Below are positions 17,381 to 26,058 of a stretch of DNA of 64,000 nt, in pieces; positions within the stretch are counted from its first letter, which is position 1; each line of letters begins with the position of its first letter. The position numbers were made by a program, and so were the translations under genes. This DNA is from Microbulbifer bruguierae (GTDB lineage Bacteria; Pseudomonadota; Gammaproteobacteria; Pseudomonadales; Cellvibrionaceae): contig NZ_CP118605.1 in NCBI RefSeq assembly GCF_029869925.1, positions 3,066,001-3,130,000 on the forward strand, written 5' to 3'. The notes below the pieces were generated by a model. The model was given only the letters and a program-made list of their open reading frames with translations, was not told the origin of the DNA and made no database searches.

Positions 17381-19255
17381 TCAGGAAAACTCAAAAATGG
17401 CGCAGCTGCCAGTGACCAGATTTTGCTGGTGCAGAGTGACTGTGCGGACTTGTCCGGCGCTGACGATGTCGACCTTATCGCCGGTCTGGAACAGGGGAGT
17501 GGGCAGGATAAGTTCGCTCGGGTGTCCGCTTCCTCCCGTGAGCAGACCGGCCATGGGGGCGGTGCGACCACCGCTCTGGGTATGCCGGTGTACCCGCACC
17601 GCACTGGTATGCCCCCCCAATAGTTCTACGCCTGCGCGGCACTGATCCGGCAGGCCGTACTGCCAGCGCACCAGCGCCACTTCCCAGCGCTCCCGCACCT
17701 GAATCGCGACCAGATCACCGATGTGCAGTCGTCCCTGGGTTTCCGCCGGCAGGCGCAGCCCGGCGCCGCGACTGCTGGAATTGAGCAGGGTGGCGGAAAC
17801 GGGCTGGTAGCGTTTCTGGGTGGCGGTGGTTTCGTTATGTCGAACAACGGAAGGGGCGCTCGGCAGGGCTACTTCATAGTCGTTAAGTGGGCGGCCGGTG
17901 CGGTACTCGATGGAATTCACGGCCATCACCATATCGCTGCCCTGGGGCGAGGTGGCTTTGAAGGCGTGCTCCAGCTCCGGGGTGGCCTTGTCCTCACGCT
18001 GCAGGTGGTGGCAGATGGCACTGATGCCGACCACCACCTGACAGGGTACATTCACCGGTGTGCGCTGTCCGCCGCGGCCGGTCTTTCCCGCCCAGAGTTC
18101 CTGTACACGCTTCAGCATATCGGCGGAACCCACGTCGGCGCGGCGCAGGTGTCGCTGCAGCTGTTGCTGTAGTTGTTGCAAAGGACCGCCGAGGTCGATG
18201 GCCCAACCCTGGGGCGTGGAAAAATACTGCATATCCACACGGCTCTGCTGTAGTCGTGACGCGGGGATCGGTGGCTGATCGAGTTTGAGACTGGCGAGTA
18301 GGGATTTTGTGCCGGGGCCGGGTCTGTTCTGCAGTTTGGCAGCCTTGGCCCAGCGGGCGCACCGTTGCCACAAGGACGCCTGTTCTTCTGGGGTGAGCTG
18401 CAATGGGTTGGCACTGGCAAACAGGGCGACGTGGCTGTACGGGTGTGCGACCGTTTCCCGGCGCTGGAAACGGCCGGATTTGTCATTTGCGCTGAGGCAG
18501 GGGTCGATGACCCTGCGTTGATCCAGCCGCTGTTCCCGCGCCAGTTGCAGCAACCGGTGCAACGCGACCCAGCTGCCTTTGGGTGGCGCCAGGTAGAAGC
18601 GGCTGCTGATCTGGATTTGGCGGCGGTAGCTGTCGATGCCCCGGTGCAGCGCTCGCGCCAGGCGTCGGCGATAAAACAGGGGATGGGGCGTGGACGCCAG
18701 TTGTACGCAAATGCTGGTGTACGCTTGCGCCAAATGTTGATAAAGGATGGTTGCAGTGAGCAGGTCTCGGCGCTGCTCCTGGGGCGATGCGATGCTGGCC
18801 GGGCCCTGGGCTGCCTTTGTCTGGATTGCCTTTGATTGTGCCAGCTCGCCGCAGTGATCCGTCACCACCGGGCGCAGTACTTCAAGGCTGGCAAGGCGCA
18901 GGCGTGCCGGCGCACTCCAGCGGGTGATTTCCGCGAGTATGCCGCGCAGCATGCCGGCGTTGCGCTGGGCTTTGTCATCGAGTGGGTTTTGCTTGAGATA
19001 GCTGTCGATCCAGCGTTTGAGTTGGCGGTGATTGCGACAACCACAGCTCAGTGCCGCGAGATCCCGGGGAGTGGGGCAAAGTTTTTCCAATGCTGCCTGG
19101 GCGACGGTATTGGCCCCCGCTGCACCTGCTGGAGGCGGTGTCGGAGTGGGAGCGGGGATTTCGCTGTTGGGGTCCCCACGGAAGTCTGGAATATCTGCGG
19201 CATCATTGCCGGTTCGGGCCTGCTGCCCGATTGAGATTTTTGCTGCGTCCTGCAT
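17381..19255 (-). CDS. Large hypothetical protein with tentative C-terminal PilZ-like domain
   Basis: A 624-residue soluble protein. After a Pro/Ala-rich N-terminal stretch (about 32-48) comes a mostly helical, Gln/Arg/Leu-rich region (50-470). Residues about 490-560 (KRYQPVSATLLNSSSRGAGLRL ... RWEVALVRWQ ... CRAGVELLGG) resemble a PilZ beta-barrel, with NSSxxG in place of DxSxxG and a weak Arg motif. If real, this would bind c-di-GMP or a partner. It lies 210 bases upstream of the FimX-like gene on the same strand, which fits a shared role in pilus or surface behaviour. No other family recognised. Start chosen as the first ATG downstream of a good promoter. Confidence 0.6.
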   Translation of the reverse strand: MQDAAKISIGQQARTGNDAADIPDFRGDPNSEIPAPTPTPPPAGAAGANTVAQAALEKLCPTPRDLAALSCGCRNHRQLKRWIDSYLKQNPLDDKAQRNAGMLRGILAEITRWSAPARLRLASLEVLRPVVTDHCGELAQSKAIQTKAAQGPASIASPQEQRRDLLTATILYQHLAQAYTSICVQLASTPHPLFYRRRLARALHRGIDSYRRQIQISSRFYLAPPKGSWVALHRLLQLAREQRLDQRRVIDPCLSANDKSGRFQRRETVAHPYSHVALFASANPLQLTPEEQASLWQRCARWAKAAKLQNRPGPGTKSLLASLKLDQPPIPASRLQQSRVDMQYFSTPQGWAIDLGGPLQQLQQQLQRHLRRADVGSADMLKRVQELWAGKTGRGGQRTPVNVPCQVVVGISAICHHLQREDKATPELEHAFKATSPQGSDMVMAVNSIEYRTGRPLNDYEVALPSAPSVVRHNETTATQKRYQPVSATLLNSSSRGAGLRLPAETQGRLHIGDLVAIQVRERWEVALVRWQYGLPDQCRAGVELLGGHTSAVRVHRHTQSGGRTAPMAGLLTGGSGHPSELILPTPLFQTGDKVDIVSAGQVRTVTLHQQNLVTGSCAIFEFS

Positions 19256-19282
19256 GGCATTAACCGGGTGTTATGTCCCTGC

Positions 19283-19310
19283 AGTATACGGGGCCGCGCG
19301 GCTTTCACAA
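19283..19310 (-). promoter_or_regulatory. Putative sigma-70 promoter of the PilZ-like gene
   Basis: On the minus strand TTGTGA (19310-19305), 16 bases, then TATACT (19288-19283), about 28 bases before the ATG. The rest of the 19256-19556 gap shows nothing else. Confidence 0.5.
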
Positions 19311-19556
19311 TTACGAAATGTTGAAATATGCGCCTAAAGTGTGGATTAAATCGCGGAAATACGGCGCAATATTCACGATCCTGACGCAAGTTGGCTCTTT
19401 TGGGTGGTGGCGGGGCTATCTACCGGGAGACCATATGGATACCGCCGGAACGCCGGCCGCTGACCGCAAAATGGCCCCAGATCGGAGCCACATTTGGCGG
19501 CATCGAAATTCTTGTGAAGGCCACTCGGGCTGGTTGTTAAGTGCACGCTACTGGCG

Positions 19557-20612
19557 TTACAGCGGAGTCTTGGATTTTTCTGCCGGGACTTCGCGCACCA
19601 GTCTGGGTACCAGGTATCCGGGCAGTCGCTGGCGGATACTTTCGACGAGGGCGCGGGCGCGCTCGTCGCTGACTTCGAAGTGGGCGGCGCCCTGCACGCG
19701 ATCCAGCTGGTGCAGGTAGTAGGGAAGTACGCCGGCGTCGAACAGGGTTTCCGACAGTGCGGCGAGGGCGTCTTCGCTGTCGTTGACGCCGCGCAGCAGT
19801 ACCGACTGGTTCAGCAGGGTGACACCGGCAGCTTTCAGTTTGCCCAGTGCCTGGCGCACCTCGCGGTCGATTTCGTTGGCGTGGTTGCAGTGCAGTACCA
19901 GCACCGGTTTCAGGCGGCTGCCCGCAAACCAGTCGAGGAACTCCTGGGTGATTCGGGATGGCGCCACCAGTGGCAGACGGGTGTGAATCCGCAGCTTGTC
20001 GAGCTGCGGGATCTGCGCGAGTTCAGCGCCGAGCCACGACAGTTGGCGGTCGCTCAAGACCAGGGGGTCACCGCCACTCAGGATGACTTCCCGCAGCTCC
20101 GCTTGCGTGCGGATATAGTCGAGGGCCTGCTGCCACTGTTGCCGGTTGAGGTGGTTGTCACCGTAGGGAAAGGCGCGGCGGAAGCAGTAGCGGCAGTTGA
20201 CGGCGCACTGGCCGGCGGTGATCAGCAGCAGGCGGCCGCGGTACTTGTGCACTACCCCGGGGATCGGATTGGCGTTGGCTTCTTCCAGCGGGTCGTCGCT
20301 GAACCCGGGGGTGGGCTGCAGTTCCCGGCCTGTGGGCAATACTTGCAGCAGCAGCGGGTCTTCGGGGTCGCCGGGGCGGATGCGGCTGAGGTAAGGGCGC
20401 GGCACCCGCAGCTGGAACAGGGCGCTGGCGGCGGCCAGTTGCGGCAGCTGCTCTGGATTCAGCTGCAGGAGTTTCAGCAGTTCCCGGGGATCGGTGACCA
20501 GATCATTCATTTCGTCCTGCCAGCGGCGGGCGTCCTGGTGTGGCTGCTCGGGGGGTTCGGCGGCGATTTTGACGGTTGTGATTTCACGGGCGGGCTGGCG
20601 GTGCTGTATCAT
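19557..20612 (-). CDS. epmB: EF-P beta-lysylation protein EpmB (lysine 2,3-aminomutase-like)
   Basis: A 351-residue radical SAM/PLP enzyme that converts (S)-alpha-lysine to (R)-beta-lysine for attachment to elongation factor P. The iron-sulfur motif CAVNCRYCFRR is present (C136, C140, C143), as are SGGDPL and the C-terminal GYLVPRLVRE followed by KTPL, as in E. coli EpmB. At 351 residues it is shorter than the catabolic aminomutases. It is divergent from efp, and epmA lies just beyond, so the whole modification pathway is together here. The ATG at 20612 gives a slightly longer N-terminus than E. coli; a shorter start is possible. Confidence 0.93.
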   Translation of the reverse strand: MIQHRQPAREITTVKIAAEPPEQPHQDARRWQDEMNDLVTDPRELLKLLQLNPEQLPQLAAASALFQLRVPRPYLSRIRPGDPEDPLLLQVLPTGRELQPTPGFSDDPLEEANANPIPGVVHKYRGRLLLITAGQCAVNCRYCFRRAFPYGDNHLNRQQWQQALDYIRTQAELREVILSGGDPLVLSDRQLSWLGAELAQIPQLDKLRIHTRLPLVAPSRITQEFLDWFAGSRLKPVLVLHCNHANEIDREVRQALGKLKAAGVTLLNQSVLLRGVNDSEDALAALSETLFDAGVLPYYLHQLDRVQGAAHFEVSDERARALVESIRQRLPGYLVPRLVREVPAEKSKTPL

Positions 20613-20731
20613 ATGCGGCTATTTTTGGCGCGGTCGACGGCGGTACTGCTGGTTGTCTGGTTTTTGCCCTATTGTGGGCCGCGCGAAGTTTAATCAATTT
20701 GCCAGCTCAATGCTGATTTTTCGAGGAACTC

Positions 20732-21304
20732 ATGGCTAGTTATTCCACTAACGAATTCAAAGGCGGTCTGAAGGTGATGCTGGACGGCGACCCTTGCTCC
20801 ATTGTGGAGAACGAGTTCGTGAAGCCCGGTAAGGGCCAGGCGTTCAACCGTGTGAGACTGCGCAACCTGAAGACTGGTCGGGTCTGGGAGCGCACGTTCC
20901 GTTCCGGTGAGAGCCTGGAGGGTGCGGATGTGATGGACCGGGATATGGAATATCTCTACAACGATGGTGAGTTCTTTCATTTCATGGAGCCTGAGTCTTT
21001 TGAGCAGCATCAGGCGGATGCGGCGACTGTGGGCGATGCGGCCAAGTGGCTGAAGGAGCAGGATGTCTGCGTGGTGACGCTGTACAACGGTGCACCGCTG
21101 GCGGTAACTCCGCCGAACCACGTGATTCTGGAGATCACCGATACCGATCCGGGTGTGCGCGGTGATACTGCCCAGGGCGGTACCAAGCCGGCAACCCTGG
21201 TTACCGGTGCCGTGGTGAAGGTACCCCTGTTCCTGGAAATCGGTGACACCATCAAGGTAGATACCCGCTCCGCGGAATACCTGGGTCGTGCCAAGGAAGA
21301 CTGA
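20732..21304 (+). CDS. efp: Elongation factor P
   Basis: A 190-residue translation factor that rescues ribosomes stalled at polyproline stretches. It has the three beta-barrel domains, and the modification loop PGKGQAF carries K34, the residue that receives beta-lysine. [12 protein letters not shown] and [12 protein letters not shown] are typical EF-P segments. GAGGAA-type ribosome site (CGAGGAACTC) precedes the ATG. It is flanked by epmB (divergent) and epmA (downstream), and the Lys plus both enzymes mean the E. coli-type modification is expected. Confidence 0.98.
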   Translation: MASYSTNEFKGGLKVMLDGDPCSIVENEFVKPGKGQAFNRVRLRNLKTGRVWERTFRSGESLEGADVMDRDMEYLYNDGEFFHFMEPESFEQHQADAATVGDAAKWLKEQDVCVVTLYNGAPLAVTPPNHVILEITDTDPGVRGDTAQGGTKPATLVTGAVVKVPLFLEIGDTIKVDTRSAEYLGRAKED

Positions 21305-21329
21305 TCGAGTTCTTCCTCTAGATAGCTTT

Positions 21330-21358
21330 AAGGGCGGGTACCTTGGTATCCGCCCTTT
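21330..21358 (+). terminator. Terminator of efp
   Basis: AAGGGCGG-GTACC / GGTAT-CCGCCCTT stem followed by TGTCG, 26 bases past the efp stop; the T-tract is short. Confidence 0.65.
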
Positions 21359-21394
21359 GTCGTTCCGGGACCGTGGTATTTGCCTGGCAAGTCT

Positions 21395-21512
21395 GGTGGC
21401 GGCAAAGCACTGCGGACGGGTTTTCAGGACCGCTGTATACCCATCCCTGGGCGCTGCGGCGCAAACATCCCTGTTTGCGACGCTCCTGAAAACCCGTCCC
21501 CAGCACTTTACC
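21395..21512. repeat. Intergenic imperfect palindrome, family copy B
   Basis: The left arm (21395-21429, starting GGTGGCGG and ending GACGGGTTTTCAGGA) pairs with the right arm 21484-21512. The centre contains CCCATCCCTGGGCGCTGCGG and a small perfect inner hairpin (GCAAAC / GTTTGC, 21461-21478). It fills the efp-epmA gap. Confidence 0.85.
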
Positions 21513-21576
21513 TTCGCATTTACCACGGTCTTTATTGGCAAACTAAACTGAGCCCCTACAACCAATTACTCTCTCC

Positions 21577-22533
21577 ATGTCTGAAATTTCCGTTTGGCGC
21601 CCTACTGCCCCGCTCGAAAACCTCCGCCGCAGAGCGGCTCTGCTCGCGGATATCCGCCGCTTCTTCGCCGAGCGCCAGGTGCTGGAAATGGAAGTGCCGA
21701 TCCTTTCCCGCCGCGCCACCAGCGATCCCCATATCGATTCAATCACCGCCGACTGCAGTGGCGCGCCGGCGTATATGGCTACCAGCCCGGAGTTCGGTCT
21801 GAAGCGGCTGGTGGCGGCGGGGATCGGTGATTGTTATTACCTGGGCAAGGCGTTCCGCAATGGCGAGGCCGGTGGCCGCCACAATCCGGAGTTCACCATG
21901 CTGGAGTGGTACCGGATGGGTTGGGACGATCACCGGCTGATGATCGAGGTAGGGGAGTTGCTGTCCTGGTTGCTGAAGATTGCGCGGGTGCGTTCCTACA
22001 GTTACCGGGCGCTGTTTTTGCAGCAGCTGGGGGTGGATCCGCACCGGGCGGCGTTTGCGGAATTGAAAGCCGTGGTGAGCCGGGTGCTGGAGCTGTCCTT
22101 TGAGCCGGCGGGGCGGGATGAGTGCCTGGATCTGCTGATGAGCCACTATATCGAGCCGAATATGGGAGAAGGAATTACGCTGGTTTACGATTTTCCAGCC
22201 ACCCAGGCGGCGCTGGCGCGGGTGGAGGAGGATGAACTGGGGGTGCCGGTGGCGCGGCGATTTGAGGCCTATGTTGGCGGTATGGAGTTGGCCAATGGTT
22301 ACTGGGAGTTGACCGATGCGGCGGAGCAGCAGCGGCGGTTTGTGTCGGATCACGGCTACCGCGAGGACAATGGCAAGCCGGTGTATCCGTTTGAGGAGCG
22401 TCTGGTACAGGCTCTGGAATCGGGCTTGCCGGAGTGCGCCGGGGTGGCGCTGGGGGTGGATCGTTTGTTGATGCTGGCCTGCGGGGCGGGGCGGATCGAG
22501 GAGGTGATTGCATTCCCCGTCGATCGCGCCTGA
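21577..22533 (+). CDS. epmA: EF-P lysine lysyltransferase EpmA (GenX/PoxA/YjeA)
   Basis: A 318-residue class II lysyl-tRNA-synthetase paralogue without the anticodon-binding domain; it attaches beta-lysine to EF-P K34. Class II motifs are visible: motif 1 near MEVPILS, motif 2 with FRNGEAGGRHNPEFTMLEWYR, and motif 3 GVALGVDRLLML. Length fits the family (about 325). It follows efp on the same strand but is separated by a terminator and the palindrome, so it may have its own promoter. Confidence 0.95.
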   Translation: MSEISVWRPTAPLENLRRRAALLADIRRFFAERQVLEMEVPILSRRATSDPHIDSITADCSGAPAYMATSPEFGLKRLVAAGIGDCYYLGKAFRNGEAGGRHNPEFTMLEWYRMGWDDHRLMIEVGELLSWLLKIARVRSYSYRALFLQQLGVDPHRAAFAELKAVVSRVLELSFEPAGRDECLDLLMSHYIEPNMGEGITLVYDFPATQAALARVEEDELGVPVARRFEAYVGGMELANGYWELTDAAEQQRRFVSDHGYREDNGKPVYPFEERLVQALESGLPECAGVALGVDRLLMLACGAGRIEEVIAFPVDRA

Positions 22534-22562
22534 TAGGGCCGGCAACGAGTGTAGATTGAGCG

Positions 22563-23420
22563 TCAGGCGCTCTCGCGTCCGTCTTCCTGGTCGCCGCCTT
22601 CGCCGTTGGTCATATGGGCACTGCCGCGCTCGGGGGTGAAGTCGTAGCGTGCGACTTCGCCGACGGCGTAGAAGCCGGCGTTGAGCCACAGGTCCTGCTG
22701 ATCTTCCCCCACCAGTGCCACCGCGTGTTTGTGATGGCTGTGCATAACTTCACTGACCAGGTATTGCACCATGGCGCTGCCTATGCCGCGACCGCGGTAT
22801 GCGGGCAGGGTGCCGAGGTCATAGAAGCCCAGGGCATCTGCGGAGGAGAACAGGCAGCCGGTGGCGACGGGTTTACCCTGATAGATGCCCAGGTAGTATT
22901 TTAGGCGGCTGTGCTTGTGTTCCGGCAGCTCGCTCAGGTGGCGGTAGAATTTTTTGATCTGGGCACTTTCGCGGGTGTTTTCCTGCATTTCCGCGATCAG
23001 GTCACCGAAGGCGAGCAACTCGTCTGCGGTAGTTGCGGTCTTGAGCTCCAGTCCCTCAACGCTTTTTTCTTCCACCGCCAGCTGTTTGATTTCCGCTGCC
23101 ACCGCTATCTGTGGCGCCTGGCGTACCAGCTGCAGTTCGCGCAGTGCCTCGTCATCCAGGGGTTTGTTGGCGCAGTGCCACAGGGAAAAGGGGCTGTGGC
23201 GCTCGCGGAAGTAGTCCACCACAAAGCGCTGCAGAATCCGCGGTTGCATCACGGTGTTGCTGACCACCTGGTTGAAGCGGATGGAGAGCAGGCCGCTGTC
23301 GGTGCGCAGCAGGCCGGTGATTTCTTTGCTCTGTTTGGGGTTGAGCAGATCCGCGGCGTATCCGGCTTTGTTTTCCAGGTTACGGCAGACCAGATTTTTC
23401 GCGCTGAGACTGTATTTCAT
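22563..23420 (-). CDS. GNAT-family N-acetyltransferase
   Basis: A 285-residue protein with a less typical N-terminal half (about 1-140) and a C-terminal GNAT fold. The acetyl-CoA-binding motif A is YDLGTLPAYRGRGIGSAMVQYLV (around residue 195-217), followed by VALVGEDQQDLWLNAGFYAVGEVARY, the usual GNAT C-terminal segment. The substrate is unknown. The ATG at 23420 is preferred to an in-frame TTG 48 bases upstream, although its ribosome site is weak. It converges on epmA with about 30 bases between. It could belong to the EF-P cluster or be unrelated. Confidence 0.75.
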   Translation of the reverse strand: MKYSLSAKNLVCRNLENKAGYAADLLNPKQSKEITGLLRTDSGLLSIRFNQVVSNTVMQPRILQRFVVDYFRERHSPFSLWHCANKPLDDEALRELQLVRQAPQIAVAAEIKQLAVEEKSVEGLELKTATTADELLAFGDLIAEMQENTRESAQIKKFYRHLSELPEHKHSRLKYYLGIYQGKPVATGCLFSSADALGFYDLGTLPAYRGRGIGSAMVQYLVSEVMHSHHKHAVALVGEDQQDLWLNAGFYAVGEVARYDFTPERGSAHMTNGEGGDQEDGRESA

Positions 23421-23483
23421 GGTTACAGAATAGTCCTGAGGGTTGCGGGGGGTATTTATTGTGCGCAACCTGTGACAGCGGAA

Positions 23484-24302
23484 TCAGCGCAATTGATCCA
23501 CCTTGGAAAGGGCACTGTGATCCATGGACAGCGCAGGTTGTTCACAACTGGCGGTGCCGATGACCCTGGCGGGCACACCGGCCACCAGGGATTTTTCCGG
23601 CACCGATTTCAGCACGACACTGCCGGAGGCGATCTGCGAGCAGCGACCGATTTCGATATTGCCGAGGATCTTGCTGCCGGCGCCGATCAATACCCCGCAG
23701 CGCACCTTGGGGTGGCGGTCTCCGGACTCTTTGCCGGTGCCGCCGAGGGTGACCGATTGCATGATGGATACATTGTCTTCCACCACGGCGGTTTCGCCGA
23801 TGACAATGCCGGTGGCGTGATCCAGCAGTATGCCCTGCCCCAGTTGTGCTGCGGGGTGGATGTCCACGCCGAACACCACTGAGATCCGGTGCTGTACAAA
23901 CAGCGACAGCGAGCGGCGCTGCTGTTGCCACAGCCAGTGGGCCACGCGCCAGGCTTGCAGGGCGTGGTAACCCTTGAAGAACAGGAAGGGCTCGTAGAGG
24001 GAGTGACAGGCGCTGTCGCGCTGCTCGATGGCGGCGAGATCGGCGCGCGCTGCGGCACCGATGGTGGGGTCCGCCGCCAGCGCCTCGTCGATCACCTCGC
24101 GAATCAACAGTGCCGGTGCCACCGGGCTGTCCAGTTTGTTGGCCAGGTGGAAGCTGAGCGCGGATTCCAGGGTGGTGTGGTTGAGGATGGTGGCGTGCAG
24201 AAAACTCGCGAGAATCGGCTCCCGCTCCACCTGCACCGCCACATCCCGGCGGATTCCTTCCCAGATAAGGTCTTGTGTCACTTTGGCCTTCACATTTTCC
24301 AT
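23484..24302 (-). CDS. cysE: Serine O-acetyltransferase
   Basis: A 272-residue enzyme that makes O-acetylserine from serine and acetyl-CoA, the precursor for cysteine. The N-terminal helical domain is followed by a left-handed beta-helix of hexapeptide repeats with GVDIHPAAQLGQGILLDHATGIVIGETAVVEDNVSI, including the catalytic D-H region. VPARVIG near the C-terminus and an extended tail of about 25 residues match CysE. It lies 16 bases downstream of the srkA gene on the same strand, suggesting one transcript. Confidence 0.95.
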   Translation of the reverse strand: MENVKAKVTQDLIWEGIRRDVAVQVEREPILASFLHATILNHTTLESALSFHLANKLDSPVAPALLIREVIDEALAADPTIGAAARADLAAIEQRDSACHSLYEPFLFFKGYHALQAWRVAHWLWQQQRRSLSLFVQHRISVVFGVDIHPAAQLGQGILLDHATGIVIGETAVVEDNVSIMQSVTLGGTGKESGDRHPKVRCGVLIGAGSKILGNIEIGRCSQIASGSVVLKSVPEKSLVAGVPARVIGTASCEQPALSMDHSALSKVDQLR

Positions 24303-24318
24303 CGAATACAGCTCCTTG

Positions 24319-25305
24319 TTATATGGCGCCCAGTGTCAGCGGCGGCTCCTGCAGGGCCGATAATTGTTCCCGCAGTGCCAGGATATGTTCTGCCCAGTAG
24401 CGCGGTGTGTTGAACCAGGGAAAGGCCTTGGGAAACGCCGGATCCTGCCAGCGCCGCGCCAGCCAGGCCGCGTGGTGCATCTGCCGCAGGCAGCGAAGTG
24501 GTTCCACCAATTGCAGCTGGGCGGGGTCGAAAGAGTAGAAGGTTTCATAGCCTTCCACCACCGTATCCAGATAGGCGGTTGCCTCGGCGCGGTCGCCGGA
24601 AATCAGCATCCAGATATCCTGGATCGCCGGCCCCTGCAGACAGTCGTCCAGATCGACAAACCAGGGGGTTTTATCCCGCCACAGGAAGTTGCCGCTATGG
24701 CAGTCACCGTGCAGCCGCAGGGTGGACCAGGTTTGCTCCAGTACCGGGGTTATCCGCTCGATGATATGGGCGGTGGTGGTCGCGTAGGCCTCAACATTCT
24801 CCCGCGGTAGAAAATCACCCGCCAGAATCAGCTCGCGGCTGTCGATCGCAAAGTGTTTCAGGTTCAGGTCGGGGCGATGGCTGAAGGGGCGCGCGGCACC
24901 GATGGCGTGAATGCGGCCGAGCATGGTGCCCACCTGTTCCAGGTGCTCGAAATTATCCAGCTCGATCTGGTGGCCGCCGCGGCGGGGAAACAGTGCGAAG
25001 CGAAAGCCATGGGCTTCCAGCAGGGTGGTGCCGTCAAATACCAGTGGTGCCACCACGGGAATTTCCGCTTCTGCCAGTTCCAGTGCGAACTGGTGTTCCT
25101 CGATGATCTGCTCGTCGCTCCAGCGCCCGGGGCGGTAGAACTTGGCGATCAGCGGTTGCGCCTCGTCGATACCCACCTGGTAGACGCGGTTTTCGTAACT
25201 GTTGAGGGGAAATATGCGCGCGTCCGAGAGCAGGCCGACGCTCTCCACGCAGTCGATCACCCGGTCCGGGGTGAGCGCGTCATAAGGATGTGACGATTCG
25301 GTCAT
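24319..25305 (-). CDS. srkA: Stress response serine/threonine kinase SrkA (YihE) family
   Basis: A 328-residue kinase-like protein of the aminoglycoside-phosphotransferase fold. It has NSYENRVYQVG near the N-terminus, LRLHGDCHSGNFLW (catalytic HGDxxxxN) and FVDLDDCLQGPAIQDIWML (metal-binding DxD). Length equals E. coli SrkA/YihE (328), a kinase that protects against stress-related death. It is upstream of cysE by 16 bases. The promoter region (25306-25463) is shared with the end of the DUF4242 gene. Confidence 0.88.
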   Translation of the reverse strand: MTESSHPYDALTPDRVIDCVESVGLLSDARIFPLNSYENRVYQVGIDEAQPLIAKFYRPGRWSDEQIIEEHQFALELAEAEIPVVAPLVFDGTTLLEAHGFRFALFPRRGGHQIELDNFEHLEQVGTMLGRIHAIGAARPFSHRPDLNLKHFAIDSRELILAGDFLPRENVEAYATTTAHIIERITPVLEQTWSTLRLHGDCHSGNFLWRDKTPWFVDLDDCLQGPAIQDIWMLISGDRAEATAYLDTVVEGYETFYSFDPAQLQLVEPLRCLRQMHHAAWLARRWQDPAFPKAFPWFNTPRYWAEHILALREQLSALQEPPLTLGAI

Positions 25306-25421
25306 AGCAGCGCTCCGGTGAGCTTGTCGCTCGGGTCAGCTCGGGGTCATTTCAGGGGGCGCTATGCTAACGCGGTTACCCCCGACCACCAAACCTGTGG
25401 ACCGCTGCTTGCCGGAGCCAG

Positions 25422-25451
25422 CCTCCCGGAGAGATGTGAACCTCCGGGAGG
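25422..25451 (-). terminator. Putative hairpin terminator of the DUF4242 gene
   Basis: CCTCCCGGA / TCCGGGAGG stem, 13 bases after the stop codon on the minus strand, but without a T-run. Confidence 0.4.
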
Positions 25452-25463
25452 TGGACGGACGGA

Positions 25464-25802
25464 TTACTGCGCAGCGGTCTGCGGACCGATAATACCGCTG
25501 ACCTCCACAATCTTGTCAGCGGGAAATCCGCCCAGCTTGGCGTGCTTGGCGATGATTTCCTTGTTGGGGGCTTCATACACACAGTAGAACTTGTCCTCGG
25601 CCACGTAACTTTGCTGCCACACAATTTCCGGGCCGAGAGATTCCAGCACTGCACGGGATTTTTGCGAGATGGATTTCAGTTCCGCGGGAGTCAGATTTTG
25701 TGCGCCGGGAATGGTGCGCTCGATGATGTACTGGTGGCTTTCGCCGGCAAAGGCCGCAGTGCTGGCAAGCATCAGAATGAAGGCGCTCAGTGAATTACGC
25801 AT
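25464..25802 (-). CDS. DUF4242-type periplasmic protein
   Basis: A 112-residue protein with a cleavable signal peptide (MRNSLSAFILMLASTAAFAGE, likely cut after AFA). The mature ferredoxin-like domain has QYIIERTIPGA..LT..EL..IS..S..VL..L..EIVWQQSYVAEDKFYCVYEAP, typical of DUF4242. One family member from Streptomyces is reported to bind nickel; here the function is unknown. The ATG at 25802 has AGGAG 8 bases upstream; a longer in-frame start is unsupported. It is divergent from the CadC-type regulator. Confidence 0.75.
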   Translation of the reverse strand: MRNSLSAFILMLASTAAFAGESHQYIIERTIPGAQNLTPAELKSISQKSRAVLESLGPEIVWQQSYVAEDKFYCVYEAPNKEIIAKHAKLGGFPADKIVEVSGIIGPQTAAQ

Positions 25803-26058
25803 GATGGTGATCTCCTGGGTAGATTGGATTCCGCCACGCCATCGCGCGGTGGAACGGCTTTGTATAACTTCCGGATAACAAGCCCCCGATACCGCTGCGA
25901 GGCTCGCCAGCAATACAAGCAGCCCCCCGCGTCGGTCACAATGAATTGCCTGCTGACCTTTACCTGAACCGGCAATTACCTTTAAATCAAAGGGTTAGCG
26001 GTACACATGAACTGCGCATACGGCGCAGCAAGTCTGCAGACCTGGCCAGGGGCGGCGT

